Shown here piece by piece: positions 17,724-25,804 of a DNA stretch of 40,556 bases. How positions within the stretch are numbered: position 1 is the stretch's first letter; each line of letters starts with the position of its first letter. Source of the DNA: an uncultured Collinsella sp. (lineage in GTDB: Bacteria; Actinomycetota; Coriobacteriia; Coriobacteriales; Coriobacteriaceae); NCBI GenBank assembly GCA_959018755.1, contig CAUEMA010000020.1:1-40556 (forward strand), written 5' to 3'. A model generated the notes under the pieces. The model was not told the origin of the DNA. It saw nothing but the letters and a program-made list of their open reading frames with translations, and did no database searches. The translations under genes were made by a program, and so were the position numbers.

Positions 17724-18728
17724 ATGACTGTTACGTTCGAAGGTTACGAGCGCCGCGCTGACAAGATCAACAAGTGCCTCGCCGACAACGGCATCGCCTC
17801 CCTCGAGGAAGCTCTGCAGATCTGCACCGACAAGGGCTTCAACCCGCGTGAGATCGTCAACAACACCCAGTCCATCGCCTTCCAGAACGCCGAGTGGGCC
17901 TACACCCTCGGTTGCGCTCTCGCTGTCAAGCGTGGCGCCAAGTCCGCTTCTGAGGCTGCCGCCATCATCGGCGAGGGCATCCAGGCCTTCACCGTTCCCG
18001 GCTCCGTCGCCGAGGACCGCAAGGTTGGTCTGGGCCACGGCAACCTGGGCGCTATGCTGCTCTCCGACGACACCGAGTGCTTCGCCTTCCTGGCCGGCCA
18101 CGAGTCCTTCGCTGCCGCTGAGGGCGCTATCGGCCTGGCTCTGAACGCCAACAAGGCTCGCAAGAAGCCGCTGCGCGTTATCCTCAACGGTCTGGGCAAG
18201 GACGCCGCTCAGATCATCGCCCGCATCAACGGCTTCACCTATGTGAAGACCCAGTTCGACTACTACACGGGCGAGCTCAAGGTCGTCGAGACCATCCCCT
18301 ACTCCGATGGTCCCCGCGCCGCCGTCAACTGCTACGGCTCCGACGACGTCCGCGAGGGCGTTGCCATCATGTGGCACGAGAACGTCGACATCTCGATCAC
18401 CGGTAACTCCACCAACCCCACGCGCTTCCAGCACCCCGTCGCTGGCACCTACAAGAAGGAGCGCATCGAGGCTGGCAAGAAGTACTTCTCCGTCGCTTCT
18501 GGTGGCGGCACTGGCCGCACCCTGCACCCGGACAACATGGGCGCCGGCCCTGCCTCTTACGGCATGACCGACACCATGGGCCGTATGCACTCCGACGCCC
18601 AGTTCGCCGGTTCTTCCTCCGTGCCTGCGCACGTCGACATGATGGGTCTCATCGGCATGGGCAACAACCCCATGGTTGGTGCCACCGTCGCCTGCGCTGT
18701 CGCCGTCGAGGAGGCCCTCAAGGCCTAA
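17724..18728 (+). CDS. GGGtGRT family protein, function unknown
   Basis: 334 residues with the family-defining motif G260-GGTGRT-266 in ASGGGTGRTLHPDN. The C-terminus is rich in Gly and Met (MGAGPASYGMTDTMGRMHSD, MMGLIGMGNNPMVG). No membrane span and no signal peptide, so cytosolic. It starts 18 bases behind the scaffold-like gene with an AAAGGGAGGG ribosome site, and the two share the same optimal-codon style, so they are almost certainly made together in similar amounts. A nucleotide- or cofactor-binding role for the Gly-rich loop is a guess. Followed by a strong terminator. Confidence 0.9.
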   Translation: MTVTFEGYERRADKINKCLADNGIASLEEALQICTDKGFNPREIVNNTQSIAFQNAEWAYTLGCALAVKRGAKSASEAAAIIGEGIQAFTVPGSVAEDRKVGLGHGNLGAMLLSDDTECFAFLAGHESFAAAEGAIGLALNANKARKKPLRVILNGLGKDAAQIIARINGFTYVKTQFDYYTGELKVVETIPYSDGPRAAVNCYGSDDVREGVAIMWHENVDISITGNSTNPTRFQHPVAGTYKKERIEAGKKYFSVASGGGTGRTLHPDNMGAGPASYGMTDTMGRMHSDAQFAGSSSVPAHVDMMGLIGMGNNPMVGATVACAVAVEEALKA

Positions 18729-18763
18729 TCGCGCCCGCGCGATGCTCATATAGTTGAGCTTTG

Positions 18764-18796
18764 GAGCCGCTACCTTTCGAGGTAGCGGCTCTTTTT
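18764..18796 (+). terminator. Intrinsic terminator after the GGGtGRT gene
   Basis: Perfect 11-bp stem GAGCCGCTACC / GGTAGCGGCTC, 6-base loop, then TTTTT. Confidence 0.95.
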
Positions 18797-18846
18797 GTTT
18801 GCCCCGTCTCAAATTGGTTACTCTTATTAAAGGGTCCGATGTATCA

Positions 18847-18911
18847 GTTGTGGTGAAATACGGACTGAATTGCATCCATACAGGCCAAAACAGTCCGTAT
18901 TCCACCGCAAC
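18847..18911. repeat. Long hairpin upstream of the flavoprotein gene
   Basis: 21-base arms (18847-18867 and 18891-18911) pair with one mismatch and one G-T; the inner 11 bp (AATACGGACTG / CAGTCCGTATT) are perfect and the loop is 23 bases. No T-run follows on either strand, so it is not an ordinary terminator. The rest of the 18797-19049 gap shows no gene. Confidence 0.85.
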
Positions 18912-19049
18912 TTATCAAATGGGCCGACCGAAGTGGCCGAGTCCACCTGACGCCCACCTGCCATATTTGCCCTTTACCGATTTGCCGGGTCTTTGCGGCC
19001 CCATTGCCGATCACCCGTGCGACAATGCGCCGGACGAGAAAGGAATCCG

Positions 19050-20576
19050 ATGGAATCGACTGATGTACTGGTAATTGGATCTGGCATTGCGGGCCTTTGT
19101 GCCGCCATCGAAGCGGCACGCACGGGCGCAACCGTCGCTGTGGCAAGCGCCGGCAAGACCATGAGTGGATCGAGCTTCTTCCCTGGAACCTGGGGCCTAG
19201 GGCTTATCGGACCCGTTAACGAAGACGACGAACAAGACCTCATCGACACCATCCAGACCGTCGGCGGCGGTGTCGCCGACCCCGAGCTTGTCCAGACGTT
19301 TGTCCACGGCATTCCCCAGGCAATTGAATGGCTCGAGCAAGACCTGGGCGTTGAGCTCAAGCGTCCGCAAAACGCTGAGAGCGCTCAGCAAAAGCAGTTT
19401 ATCCCCTGCTTTGACCACAAGACGCGCATGTGGCGCGGCCTCACCCGCAAGCCCCTTGAGGACGCTCTGACAGCCCGGATCGAGTCGCTCGGCATTCGCC
19501 TGCTCCCCCGCCATGAGCTTATCGACCTTATTGAGGACACGAACGGCAGAATCACCGGAACCGTGCTCTACAACCTCACCGAAGATCGAATCGTGCCCTT
19601 TGCTACCAAAGCCACGATCATCGCAGCCGGTGGCACGGGTGGCCTGTTCGAGCGAAGCCTCACTTCCGCCGACGTGCTCAGCTCATCACAGGCCATCGCG
19701 CTGGCGCACGGCGCATCGCTTACTAATATAGAGTTCATGCAGATGATGCCCGGCTTCATCGAGCCCAAGCGCAACCTTGTCTTTAACGAGAAGACCTGGC
19801 GCTACGTACATGTAGACCAGCCGGCAGATATTGCCGACGACAAGCTGGACGACCTGCTCGAGCAGCGCTCTGGATATGGTCCCTTCACGTCACGCTTGGC
19901 CTCCCGCGCTATCGATCTCGTCATCGATCAGGCAGGTGTCGAAGGCCTGGCACTCCACTACGACTTCCCCCGCGAGGATGTCCCAGAGTTTGTGCAGACC
20001 TTTGCCACCTGGCTGCAAGACGAGCACGGCATCGCCCCGACTGACGAGATGCGCGTTGCGATGTATGCCCACGCCGCTAACGGCGGCATCAAGATCGATA
20101 AGACCGCGCACACGGGCGTTGAGGGCCTCTACGCTTGCGGCGAGGCGACAGGCGGCATGCACGGCGCCGACCGCATTGGTGGCTTGTCAAGCGCCAACGG
20201 CATCGTATTCGGACGTATCGCGGGCGCATCGGCAGCCCTCACAGCGCAGAAAGAGCCTGAGGCGGCCCTGAAGGCGGATATCACCCTCCCCCAGTACGGC
20301 ATTGCCACAACAGATGCCGAACGCCTGACACACAGCCTTAGGCACACGATGAGCACCTTTTGCATGATCAACAGGACCGAAACAGGCCTATCCGAGGCCC
20401 TGCAACAGCTTGAAAGCCTGCAAGACAAGGCCATGGCGCTGAGCAAGCCGCATACCGATGACAGCGAGATCGCAGCCCTCGCCCGCCTACAGTCGCAGAT
20501 TCGACTAGCACAGGAAATGGTCAAAGCCATGCGCAAGCGAACTGAAAGTCTCGGGTCGCACTATCGAGCAGACTAA
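19050..20576 (+). CDS. FAD-dependent oxidoreductase of the fumarate reductase / L-aspartate oxidase superfamily
   Basis: 508 residues. The FAD-binding GSGIAGLCAAIEAARTGATV, the second FAD segment TIIAAGGTGGLFE and the C-terminal GVEGLYACGEATGGMHGADRIGG are diagnostic for the NadB/FrdA flavoprotein superfamily. Compared by eye with NadB, the arginine of GADR and the histidine of YAHAANGG are kept, but the substrate-site His of QFHPT is replaced (QMMPG, M233). It may thus not be a true aspartate oxidase; no nadA or nadC lies nearby. No heme or Fe-S partner is adjacent, so it probably acts as a soluble enzyme. The ATG at 19050 has AGAAAGGA upstream. Confidence 0.75.
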   Translation: MESTDVLVIGSGIAGLCAAIEAARTGATVAVASAGKTMSGSSFFPGTWGLGLIGPVNEDDEQDLIDTIQTVGGGVADPELVQTFVHGIPQAIEWLEQDLGVELKRPQNAESAQQKQFIPCFDHKTRMWRGLTRKPLEDALTARIESLGIRLLPRHELIDLIEDTNGRITGTVLYNLTEDRIVPFATKATIIAAGGTGGLFERSLTSADVLSSSQAIALAHGASLTNIEFMQMMPGFIEPKRNLVFNEKTWRYVHVDQPADIADDKLDDLLEQRSGYGPFTSRLASRAIDLVIDQAGVEGLALHYDFPREDVPEFVQTFATWLQDEHGIAPTDEMRVAMYAHAANGGIKIDKTAHTGVEGLYACGEATGGMHGADRIGGLSSANGIVFGRIAGASAALTAQKEPEAALKADITLPQYGIATTDAERLTHSLRHTMSTFCMINRTETGLSEALQQLESLQDKAMALSKPHTDDSEIAALARLQSQIRLAQEMVKAMRKRTESLGSHYRAD

Positions 20577-20650
20577 ATCGATTCTCACTTTGAGTTTGAT
20601 CACAACTTTTCAACATGCATCGAGCCCTGTGAGCATGATTCCTCTAAGGA

Positions 20651-20680
20651 GAACACGCCTACGGGGCTTTAGCCGTGTTT
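20651..20680 (+). terminator. Possible terminator after the flavoprotein gene
   Basis: AACACG (20652-20657) pairs with CGTGTT (20674-20679), followed by TTCCC; flanking bases add imperfect pairing. Weak T-run, so only tentative. Confidence 0.35.
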
Positions 20681-20751
20681 TCCCTAAGGGAATCACGGTG
20701 CAGACTTCGCGGCGCCGCGCCCTTTCGGGTTCGACCCCATGCGAGGTCAAC

Positions 20752-20782
20752 AAAAAAGCGACCAGCCTGGGCCGGTCGCTTT
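20752..20782 (-). terminator. Intrinsic terminator of the tRNA-His/Lys/Lys unit
   Basis: Stem AAAGCGACC / GGTCGCTTT (20755-20763, 20774-20782) with inner GCC/GGC; on the minus strand followed by a TTTTTT run. It lies 13 bases past the last tRNA. Confidence 0.85.
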
Positions 20783-20795
20783 AACAATCTTTGGG

Positions 20796-20868
20796 TGGGC
20801 CGTCAGGGGGTCGAACCCTGGACCTTGGGATTAAGAGTCCCCTGCTCTACCAACTGAGCTAACGACCC
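20796..20868 (-). tRNA. tRNA-Lys (CTT), copy without encoded CCA
   Basis: 73 bases folding into a full cloverleaf: acceptor GGGTCGT / ACGGCCC (one U-G), D-arm GCTC...GAGC, anticodon loop CTCTTAA (anticodon CTT), T-arm with GTTCGAA, discriminator A. The next bases read CCC, so the CCA must be added after transcription. Identical to the second copy over all 73 bases. Confidence 0.97.
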
Positions 20869-20872
20869 AAAG

Positions 20873-20898
20873 CTAAAGTCCGTTGTGGCGGACTTTAG
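20873..20898. repeat. Hairpin between the two tRNA-Lys genes
   Basis: Perfect 10-bp stem CTAAAGTCCG / CGGACTTTAG with a 6-base loop, filling most of the 43-base spacer. Probably a processing or spacer structure of the joint precursor. Confidence 0.8.
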
Positions 20899-20911
20899 AG
20901 GAGATATCGTG

Positions 20912-20987
20912 TGGTGGGCCGTCAGGGGGTCGAACCCTGGACCTTGGGATTAAGAGTCCCCTGCTCTACCAACTGAGCTAACGACCC
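20912..20987 (-). tRNA. tRNA-Lys (CTT), copy with encoded CCA
   Basis: Same 73-base body as the neighbouring copy, anticodon CTT, here followed by a genomically encoded CCA (20912-20914). Confidence 0.97.
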
Positions 20988-21009
20988 GATATCAACACGA
21001 AGCAAGAAC

Positions 21010-21087
21010 TGGGGTGGGTAAAGGGACTCGAACCCTCGACCTACGGGACCACAACCCGTCGCTCTAGCCAACTGAGCTACACCCACC
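21010..21087 (-). tRNA. tRNA-His (GTG)
   Basis: Anticodon stem ACGGG / CCCGT with loop TTGTGGT, anticodon GTG. The extra 5' G (position -1) can pair with C73, the histidine identity feature, and CCA is encoded. The acceptor stem has a G-U at its inner end. First of three tRNAs in one minus-strand unit. Confidence 0.96.
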
Positions 21088-21252
21088 GTGTCCTGTGCGC
21101 TTCGCGCTCGACTATTATTGCAAGGAACGCCACGCGATGCAAGCCCCAATTTTCAAGAATTTTGAAAAGAGTTTTTCGGATCCATTTCGAGCAAATCCCA
21201 CCGGTTTCATAGGAGTAAACTTGCCCCACTGCAAATGCTCGAAAGGACCGGC

Positions 21253-22434
21253 ATGAAAGAACTCTCCAACCGCACGGCAACGTTTACCGATTCGGTCATC
21301 CGCCGTATGACGCGCATCTCCAACAAGTATGGCGCCGTCAACCTGTCGCAGGGCTTCCCCGACTTCGATCCCCCGGCGCAGCTGCTCAATAGTCTGGGCA
21401 CCATCGCCACCGACCCCAAGCCGCTTTACCACCAGTACTCCATCACCTGGGGCTCCCAGGCCATGCGCGAGGCGCTCGCCGCCAAACAGGAGCACTTTAT
21501 GGGCATGCCGGTGAACCCCAACGAGAATATCGTAGTCACTTGCGGCTCCACCGAGGCCATGATGGCCGCCATGATGACGGTCACGAACCCCGGCGACAAG
21601 GTCGTCATCTTCTCGCCGTTCTACGAGAACTACGGCGCTGACACCATTCTCTCGGGAGCCGAGCCCATCTATGTGCCGCTCAACCCGCCCACCTTTGACT
21701 TCGACCGCGAGGTCCTCGAGGCGGCCTTCCGCGACAACGACCCAAAGGCCATCGTCCTGTGCAACCCTTCCAACCCCTGCGGCAAGGTCTTTACGCGCGA
21801 GGAGCTCACCTTTATCGCCGACCTCTGCAAAAAGTACGACGCCTATTGCATCACCGACGAGGTATACGAGCACATCGTCTACGCACCCCATGAGCACGTC
21901 TACATGGCCACGCTGCCTGGCATGTTCGAGCGCACCATCAGCTGCAGCTCGCTGTCCAAGACCTACTCCATCACCGGCTGGCGTCTGGGCTACACTATCG
22001 CCCCTGCCGAAATCACCGAGCGCATCAAAAAGGTCCACGACTTCCTCACCGTGGGCGCCGCCGCTCCCCTGCAGGAAGCCGTCGTCACCGCCCTCAACTT
22101 CGACGACAGCTATTACGATGAGGTCCTTGACCTCTATGCCGCCAAACGCGACCTGTTCTGTCAGGGGCTCGATAGCATCGGTCTTGAGCATAACGTGCCA
22201 CAGGGCGCCTACTACGTCATGATGGACATCTCTGAGTTTGGCTATGACAGCGACCTCGAATTCTGCGAGGACCTCGCGTCTAAGGTGGGCGTGGGCGCCG
22301 TGCCCGGCTCGAGCTTCTTCCGCGAGCCCGTCAACCACCTGATTCGTTTCCACTTTGCCAAGCGAGACGAGACGCTTAACGCGGCATTGGAGAACCTCAA
22401 GTCGCTACGTGATAAAATCAAGCCGCGCGGGTAA
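21253..22434 (+). CDS. PLP-dependent aminotransferase, class I/II
   Basis: 393-residue fold-type I aminotransferase of the aspartate/aromatic/kynurenine subgroup. Seen: NLSQGFPDFDPP near the N-terminus (substrate loop), SPFYENYG, NPSNPCGKV, TDEVYEH, the PLP lysine K236 in SSLSKTYSITGWRLGY, and the C-terminal arginine in HLIRFHFA that binds the substrate carboxylate. The exact amino donor cannot be told; NLSQGFPDF is shared with kynurenine and methionine aminotransferases. ATG 21253 has AAAGGA five bases upstream; an in-frame ATG at 21235 does not. Monocistronic, ending in its own terminator. Confidence 0.88.
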   Translation: MKELSNRTATFTDSVIRRMTRISNKYGAVNLSQGFPDFDPPAQLLNSLGTIATDPKPLYHQYSITWGSQAMREALAAKQEHFMGMPVNPNENIVVTCGSTEAMMAAMMTVTNPGDKVVIFSPFYENYGADTILSGAEPIYVPLNPPTFDFDREVLEAAFRDNDPKAIVLCNPSNPCGKVFTREELTFIADLCKKYDAYCITDEVYEHIVYAPHEHVYMATLPGMFERTISCSSLSKTYSITGWRLGYTIAPAEITERIKKVHDFLTVGAAAPLQEAVVTALNFDDSYYDEVLDLYAAKRDLFCQGLDSIGLEHNVPQGAYYVMMDISEFGYDSDLEFCEDLASKVGVGAVPGSSFFREPVNHLIRFHFAKRDETLNAALENLKSLRDKIKPRG

Positions 22435-22459
22435 GGACAGCCCGACAACTAGAGCAACC

Positions 22460-22501
22460 AAAGAAGCCCCGCACCGCCCACCGCGTTGCGAGGCTTCTTT
22501 C
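22460..22501 (+). terminator. Intrinsic terminator after the aminotransferase gene
   Basis: AAAGAAGCC / GGCTTCTTT (9 bp) with a second inner CGCA/TGCG pairing, followed by TTTCT. Confidence 0.7.
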
Positions 22502-22575
22502 TATAGCGCTTTCTTAAATGGTTTAGAGCTCTATACTTTAGTCACGGAGCAACTCGTCCCAGAGAGAGGAATACT

Positions 22576-23466
22576 ATGGCAGAACAGCAGCTTATCGGAG
22601 CGCTCGAGGCCGGCGGCACCAAGATGGTCTGCGCCACGGGCTATGCAGACGGTACGGTCCTGGAGCGCGAGCAGATCGCGACCACGACCCCGCAGGAAAC
22701 CGTCGAGGCCGTCAACGCATGGTTTGCCGACAAGGGCATCGCCGCGCTGGGCATTGGCGCCTTTGGCCCTACCGCAGTCAACCCCGCCTCGCCCCAATAC
22801 GGCAAGATCCTGGAGACGCCCAAAACGGCATGGCGCTACTTTGACCTGCTGGGCACTATCCAAAACGAGCTCAATATCCCCTGCGGCTACGATACCGACG
22901 TCAACGTCGCCTGCCTGGGCGAGGTCACGTTTGGTTGCGCCAAGGGCCTTACCGATGTGGTCTACCTGACCATCGGCACCGGCGTGGGCGCCGGCGTGCT
23001 CTCGGGCGGCAAGCTCGTGCACGGCATGATGCATCCCGAGGCCGGCCACATCCTGGTCACGCGCGACCCGCGCGACACCATCGGCGAGCATAGCGCCTGC
23101 CCCTTCCACGACAACTGCCTAGAGGGCCTCATCGCCGGCCCCGGCGTTAAAAAGCGCTGGGATGGCAAGAGCGCCGGAGACATGGCCGATGACCCGGAAG
23201 CCATGGACCTGCTCGCCGGCTATCTGGCACAGGCGCTCATGACCTACACGCTGTGCTACGCGCCGCAAAAGATCATCATCGGCGGCGGCGTGGCCGACCA
23301 CACCCCCATCGTGCCGCTCGCACGCAAAAAGTGCGCCGAGATGCTCAACGGCTATATCGTCACGCCCGAGGTCAACGACATCGATAACTACATCGTCAAC
23401 AACAGCCTCGAGGGCAAGCAGGGCATCATGGGCTGCCTGGCCCTGGGCGCACAGGCGCTCCAGTAA
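22576..23466 (+). CDS. ROK family sugar kinase, probable fructokinase
   Basis: 296 residues. ATP-binding GALEAGGTKMVCA, GIGAFGPTAVN, the GTGVGAG phosphate loop and the zinc-site residues H158, C175, H178 and C181 (GHILVTRDPRD...CPFHDNCLEGL) match bacterial ROK fructokinases (ScrK/GmuE type), which phosphorylate fructose at O6 using ATP. The catalytic Asp lies in GYDTDVN. GAGAGGA ribosome site. No sugar transporter or hydrolase is adjacent, so the source of fructose is not shown by context. Confidence 0.88.
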   Translation: MAEQQLIGALEAGGTKMVCATGYADGTVLEREQIATTTPQETVEAVNAWFADKGIAALGIGAFGPTAVNPASPQYGKILETPKTAWRYFDLLGTIQNELNIPCGYDTDVNVACLGEVTFGCAKGLTDVVYLTIGTGVGAGVLSGGKLVHGMMHPEAGHILVTRDPRDTIGEHSACPFHDNCLEGLIAGPGVKKRWDGKSAGDMADDPEAMDLLAGYLAQALMTYTLCYAPQKIIIGGGVADHTPIVPLARKKCAEMLNGYIVTPEVNDIDNYIVNNSLEGKQGIMGCLALGAQALQ

Positions 23467-23552
23467 AGGACACATCAGCGGGGCGCAGCGTAGCCAAACT
23501 CGCAAAACGCCCGGAAAACGCCGTCACGCCCCGCAGAGGCCCTCAAACGCAC

Positions 23553-23595
23553 AAGGCCGCCTAGGACCAAGCAAAACGTCCTAGGCGGCCTTTTT
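23553..23595 (+). terminator. Strong terminator overlapping the convergent vanZ coding end
   Basis: Perfect 15-bp stem (23553-23567 and 23578-23592; AAGGCCGCCTAGGAC and complement), then a T-run to 23595. Its right arm encodes the last codons and the TAG stop of the minus-strand VanZ gene ending at 23581. Confidence 0.95.
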
Positions 23596-24030
23596 GGTGT
23601 ACATCAGCGACCGTAAGAGATATCGGAGTACGACGCCTGTCGTCGCCCCGCAGCAGTCGATCATCACATCGGTAATCATGCCGGCGCGACCGGGCACAAA
23701 TAGCTGGATCGTCTCGTCGATAGAGGGGACAAGCAGCAAGAACACCGCCGTGGGCAGCAACACATCAAACGTACGCCGGCCTTCGAGGTCAAAGGCGCGC
23801 GTCGCCAAGATGCCAAGCACCATGTACTCGGTAAAATGAGCGCACTTGCGCACGACGAAGTTGGTCACCCACTCGTATGGAAGCCCCAGGGCCTGCAAAA
23901 AGCCGCGAATGGATTCCATGATCGACAAGCTCAACGAACCAGACCCCGTACCGGGAACCAGCGAATTGCCCCAAATGACGAGCACCATGGCGCAGGCGGC
24001 AAGCGCCCATTTTCGATCGAGCTTAACCAT
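23581..24030 (-). CDS. VanZ family membrane protein
   Basis: 149 residues with four predicted membrane helices. Family motifs are clear: VVRKCAHFTEYMVLGIL and PSIDETIQLFVPGRAGMITDVMIDCCGATTG. VanZ-like proteins are linked to low-level glycopeptide resistance in one plasmid context, but most chromosomal copies have no known role. It starts 7 bases after the stop of the gene upstream, whose last codons contain its GGAGG ribosome site. Its 3' end lies inside the terminator of the convergent kinase gene. Confidence 0.88.
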   Translation of the reverse strand: MVKLDRKWALAACAMVLVIWGNSLVPGTGSGSLSLSIMESIRGFLQALGLPYEWVTNFVVRKCAHFTEYMVLGILATRAFDLEGRRTFDVLLPTAVFLLLVPSIDETIQLFVPGRAGMITDVMIDCCGATTGVVLRYLLRSLMYTKKAA

Positions 24031-24037
24031 GAGGCAA

Positions 24038-25489
24038 TTATGCCTCCGCGCGCAGCGGTGTAAAGCTGGCGGTACCGCCCTCGATAACGCTCAGATAGGC
24101 ACGGCCCGTGCGCTTGACGGCCGCAGACTGTAGACGGTTGATCTCTTCCTCGAGAATCTGATTGACGCGCTCATGGCGACGGTTTTCCATAACGCCGGCA
24201 GCGATAGCCTCGGCGCGCTCGATACCCTCGCGCGAGATACGCGCGGTACCCTCGGGAAGCACGGAGCTGTGGCGGCCGACATAGACGGGAGCAACCGAGA
24301 CAGGTGAGGCTGCAGGCGTGGGCACCGCCACGGGGGCGGGCTCGGCAGCCTCGGCCATGATCGCCATGGCGGCGGCCCACATGTCCTCGTGGCCCGAATA
24401 ATCGGCCATGGGGACATCTTCCTCAAGAGAGGCATCGGGGAGACTGTCGGTATCCACGCGATCCTGGGCGTCGATAGACGCAGTGATGGCGGCAGGCTCG
24501 TCCAGATCGGCAAGATCCACACCCTTGGCATCGGTAATGATGGGCATGCTGGCGAGCTTGGCGTTGTACGGCGCTGCCTCCGAGGCCTGCATTTGGGCCG
24601 AAGCCCCCCAAAGCGAGCTTTCGGCAGCACGGCGAGCGGCGACGGTCTCCTCGTCGACAGCCAGGGGCTCATCGGCAAAGGGGTCGGCAGCAGGAGCCGG
24701 CTGAGCCGCGCCCTGCTGGCCGGTCGAAGCGGCCGCCGCGGCAGAGGTGTACGCAGCTGACGCCGCGCCGTTATAGGCGGCATTGTTGGCAGCGTTGGCC
24801 ACAAGCGCCACGAAGGCTGCGGTGCTACCCGCAGGGGCGGCTTGAGAGCCCGAGACGGCGCGTGCGGCAGCGGCGATGTCATCGCGATTGTAAGAACCGG
24901 TCTTTCCACCGTTGGTGAGCTCGTCGATCGCCACCTGGTAGACATCACGCGAGCGCGCGGGATCGCAGCTGACCGGGGAATCGTCATCGAGCATGCTGTC
25001 GATCATAGACCACGCATCGGCCTCATCCATGGCGTTGGCCGCGCGCGCGATGGTGGGAACGCCATCGTCGGCGTGGCGGTGCTGGAACGCACCGGTCAGG
25101 CCGGAGAGAAATGCGGAAGAGGGCTGTGCGGCATTGGCCTGGTCGGCCGGGACCGCAGGCTGAGGTGCCGCCCCCTGCTGCTGCGCGGGAATCGAGGCGG
25201 TCTTGAACTCGCTGTGGGTCCGGCCAAACTGAGCGGCACCGCCCACAGCATCGGGCTCAAACAGGCGGCCATCGTGCTCGGCACGATACTCGGAGATGCC
25301 CAGCGAGGCGGCGTAGATACCCACGCCCGCCACCGCACCAACGGCAAAGGGAACCGCGCCCGCGACAACCGTCTCATTAACCGACGAGAACGGCAACGTC
25401 GCAGCATACATCACCACGGGGGCGGCAAGGCCGATCCCGCAGGAAAGTCCGGCAAGGACTGCTCGTTGTGTTGCATCAGAAGAAGCCAT
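24038..25489 (-). CDS. Membrane-anchored Ala-rich protein of unknown function
   Basis: 483 residues, not recognised. Two adjacent hydrophobic segments near the N-terminus (AVLAGLSCGIGLAAPVVMYA and AGAVPFAVGAVAGVGIYAAS) form a hairpin anchor. They are followed by a long low-complexity region rich in Ala, Asp, Gln and Pro, and a more ordered C-terminus (ISREGIERAEAIAAGVMENRRHERVNQILEEEINRLQSAAVKR) that is helical and partly basic. The large soluble part is probably cytoplasmic. ATG 25489 has GGGGAGAGCTC upstream; an in-frame start nine codons earlier would cover that ribosome site. Co-transcribed with vanZ, 7 bases apart. Confidence 0.75.
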   Translation of the reverse strand: MASSDATQRAVLAGLSCGIGLAAPVVMYAATLPFSSVNETVVAGAVPFAVGAVAGVGIYAASLGISEYRAEHDGRLFEPDAVGGAAQFGRTHSEFKTASIPAQQQGAAPQPAVPADQANAAQPSSAFLSGLTGAFQHRHADDGVPTIARAANAMDEADAWSMIDSMLDDDSPVSCDPARSRDVYQVAIDELTNGGKTGSYNRDDIAAAARAVSGSQAAPAGSTAAFVALVANAANNAAYNGAASAAYTSAAAAASTGQQGAAQPAPAADPFADEPLAVDEETVAARRAAESSLWGASAQMQASEAAPYNAKLASMPIITDAKGVDLADLDEPAAITASIDAQDRVDTDSLPDASLEEDVPMADYSGHEDMWAAAMAIMAEAAEPAPVAVPTPAASPVSVAPVYVGRHSSVLPEGTARISREGIERAEAIAAGVMENRRHERVNQILEEEINRLQSAAVKRTGRAYLSVIEGGTASFTPLRAEA

Positions 25490-25804
25490 GAGCTCTCCCC
25501 ATCTTCCAGCACCCAAATCGCATCATTTAGTTGGCTGCGCGAGAGAAGATGAAGCGGGACATGCGTCCCAAAGCAACGGTATATGGTTCGTTTCATCTGC
25601 GTTTTCCGTCGCGAAGCTTAAAAGTTATTATGCGAAACCGACCCTCCGATTGCAAGCGATGAGGCCGGATTGTGGCTCGAAAACTGCTGCTTGTCGGTCA
25701 TAAGGTCAGAAAATGTTGCCGAGTGGCGCCATAAAGAAAGGGCCGGGGCATAACCCCCGGCCCGATTGCCCGTTCTTATGGCGATAAAACGTGCAGTTTA
25801 TGGT
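25490..25804. other. Intergenic region between rho and the membrane-protein gene
   Basis: No gene seen. It holds the rho terminator at its right end and must hold the promoter of the minus-strand membrane-protein/vanZ pair; I could not pick out a convincing promoter. Confidence 0.4.
25734..25763 (-). terminator. Intrinsic terminator of rho
   Basis: GGGCCGGGG / CCCCGGCCC, 9 bp, with a 6-base loop, followed on the minus strand by TTTCTTTAT, 41 bases past the rho stop. Confidence 0.85.

Noticed and set aside
16980..18905. 641-codon open frame antisense to the scaffold/GGGtGRT genes
   Set aside because: Shadow frame caused by codon bias; the sense genes have motifs, ribosome sites and a terminator.
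20720..20750. tRNA T-arm-like GGGTTCGACCCC upstream of the tRNA cluster
   Set aside because: No acceptor, D or anticodon arm can be built around it; at most a remnant.
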